Assembly (NCBI GenBank): GCA_016196035.1
Contig: JACPYM010000098.1
Coordinates: forward strand, 1 to 35,119
Direction of reading: 5' to 3'
DNA from: Acidobacteriota bacterium
GTDB taxonomy: Bacteria > Acidobacteriota > Blastocatellia > RBC074
Length of the DNA stretch: 35,119 bases
Positions 33,560 to 35,119 of the stretch are shown piece by piece (positions within the stretch are counted from its first letter, which is position 1; each line of letters starts with the position of its first letter). The notes below the pieces were generated by a model. That model had not been told where the DNA came from. It did no database searches and was given only the letters and a program-made list of their open reading frames with translations. The position numbers and the translations under genes were made by a program.

Positions 33560-35119
33560 TCAACGAACTTTGATAACGACAAACGTGCTGTCGTCATCTT
33601 GCGGACGACCCTCGCTCCACTCGTCGCCGAGGCGAATGAGTGCGGTGATGATTTGTTCGGCTGACTGGTGCGCCAGCGCCGGCAAGGCTGCGAAAATCCG
33701 CTCGTAATCCAGCATCTCGTCGCGCGGATTGAAGCGTTCGGGCAAGCCATCGCTCAACATCACGACGACATCATCCGCCGCCAGCGTCAATTACCGCTGC
33801 TGGTATTGATACTTTGTCATCCCGCCCAGCGGCAACGCCCGCATCACGACCTCTTCCACGAAACCAGTCTGCGCGCGATAGATCAACACAGACGGCATTC
33901 CGGCAATGCTCACGCTCATCTGATTGCCGTTCACTTTGACCATCGTCATCGCCATAAACAGTCCGCGCAATTTCATCTCTTTCAGCACCGCGCTGATGCG
34001 ATGGAAGATGTGCGAGATGTCGGGATGATAGGCCAGCGAAACGAACAGGCTCTTGACCGAAGACACCAGCGTACCCGCTTTCAACCCGTGTCCCGTCGCA
34101 TCGCCCACCGCAATCGTCAGCGTACCGTCTTCGCCCAGGTGAAAGTCGTAGTAATCGCCGCCCACTTCTGAAGCGGTTTTCATATACGCGGCGATGTCGA
34201 GGTGCGGCAGGCTCGGCAATTTCTTCGGCAGCATCGAAAGCTGCAATTGACGGACTTCTTCCAGTTCGGCAGCGCGGCGTTCGTTTTCGGCTTTGACTTT
34301 CTCGTGTCCCAGCGCGGCGGCGGAGAGTTGTTTGACCTGTACAAGCTGGGCTTCAAGGTTTTCGTTGGTGCGGGCGTATTCGCGCGCCAGATAGAGCGAA
34401 AGGGCGAGGATCATTCCGAAACTGCCAATGGCCCACACCAGCATGACAGGATTGACGATGCTCCCTTGTACCAGCGTCAAAGAGAAAAGCAGAACACCTA
34501 TGCCAACAATCCTTGCGCCCGGGAGTTGTCGCCGGATCGTGCCGACCATAATTCGGAACATCTCAAGCACAAGCACGACACTAAAGAGAGTCCCGGCAGT
34601 TGCCCAAAATTTCACCGGCCATACATTTTCCCACAACGTTACCAACAATCCTCCAGCCAGAAATAACCACATCCAGCGTGGCAGTCCCGGCTTGAAGGCG
34701 CTGTACAAAAAGGCTATGAGCGAGATTGGTGCCCCATACCCAGTGATCGCCAACCCCCACCCGAATAGGTAATACGCTGTCAACCCATAGTGTGCCGAAA
34801 GAAAAATGATGCTCAGGCAATCGTTTATCCCGACGCCCAACAGAAACAGACCGTAAAAGAGATTGCTCCCATGGCGTGCGAAGAATGCGAATAAGAGGAG
34901 GTGGAGGATGCCAAACGCGAGAAACGCCGTGGCTTCGGCAGCGATGTAGCCGAAAGGGAAAGGCGACACTCCATAGCCCACTGCCCAGACTTCCGATTCA
35001 CGTTCGCGCAGCAGGCGGGCGCGGCGCGTTTCGTGGGGCGGCGCGGCTTGTCGCACGCGCCCTTGCTGGTCGGCCAAGCCAATGATTTCGACCGCGGGGC
35101 GACGTCCCGGCGCTTCGGA
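33560..35119 (-). pseudogene. RsbU/SpoIIE-type phosphatase with in-frame stop (partial)
   Basis: The reading frame continues past the window edge at 35119 and includes a multi-helix membrane region of about seven segments (about residues 25-230 from a TTG at 35077), a coiled-coil linker and a SpoIIE/RsbU-type PP2C domain with EVGGDYYDFHL and VGDATGHGLKAG. It is interrupted by TAA at 33791-33793, after GGMTKYQYQQR. Immediately in frame, after a TTG codon, the domain continues (DDVVVMLSDGLPERFNPRDE, ending DDDSTFVVIKVR, to the TGA at 33560-33562). The last part holds the metal-binding SDG and DDxT motifs. One base change would restore it, so it is a recent pseudogene, a read-through case or a sequencing error. 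The first 260 bp downstream, 33297-33559, show no gene. Confidence 0.75.

Overview
The window most likely comes from a member of the Acidobacteriota, probably close to Blastocatellia. The strongest marker is the end of the 1.7 kaa secreted protease at 27.3-32.4 kb. It carries tandem BACON domains and a C-terminal module that I recognise as the TIGR03437 (Solibacter-type) domain. A secreted protein at 25.6-26.6 kb also resembles families I know from that phylum. A complete Tol-Pal set and outer-membrane lipoprotein features show a diderm cell. The taxonomic placement is inference from protein content; no rRNA gene is present.

Layout. 0.2-2.2 kb (+): an HpnI-like glycosyltransferase and a secreted Gly/Pro-tailed protein. 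2.3-8.5 kb (-): the tol-pal operon, read tolQ, tolR, tolA/tonB, a small unknown gene, tolB, a YefM/YoeB-type toxin-antitoxin pair, pal, cpoB. 8.8-9.2 kb (+): a small exported protein. 9.3-11.2 kb (-): atpD-atpC without the other ATP synthase genes. 11.5-13.0 kb (-): a two-gene unit of a PqqD-domain protein ending in a Tat-like segment and a six-cysteine knottin-like tail, followed by an HPr-kinase-like ATPase. 13.7-17.1 kb: mutM, a five-haem cytochrome on the opposite strand, and a tandem-UspA plus DksA/TraR pair. 17.7-24.1 kb (+): a FtsW/RodA protein, a four-helix-bundle (S23/IVS-type) gene, a PP2C phosphatase with TPRs, a Ser/Thr kinase with a C-terminal SH3b-like region, and a FhaA-like FHA protein. 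24.3-26.6 kb: an exported LIC_10091-like protein convergent with the unknown secreted protein. 27.3-33.3 kb (+): the BACON metalloprotease and an SDR oxidoreductase. 33.6 kb to the end (-): an RsbU/SpoIIE-type phosphatase broken by an in-frame stop codon and running off the window.

How the genes fit together. The tol-pal genes form an envelope-constriction machine. The 17.7-24.1 kb block resembles the actinobacterial rodA-pstP-pkn-fhaA layout and probably couples peptidoglycan synthesis to Ser/Thr phosphorylation. The PqqD-knottin/HprK-like pair looks like a minimal peptide maturation and export unit and is the best candidate for an undescribed system.

The intergenic DNA is unusually rich in structure. 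Tandem heptanucleotide arrays of at least five sequence families occur at eight places, often as inverted pairs that could form hairpins, and three of them run into the 3' ends of coding genes. There are also several long dispersed-type palindromes (13.4-13.7, 14.58-14.71, 17.46-17.59, 25.46-25.56 and 26.78-27.09 kb). No tRNA, rRNA, CRISPR array, transposase or integrase was seen.
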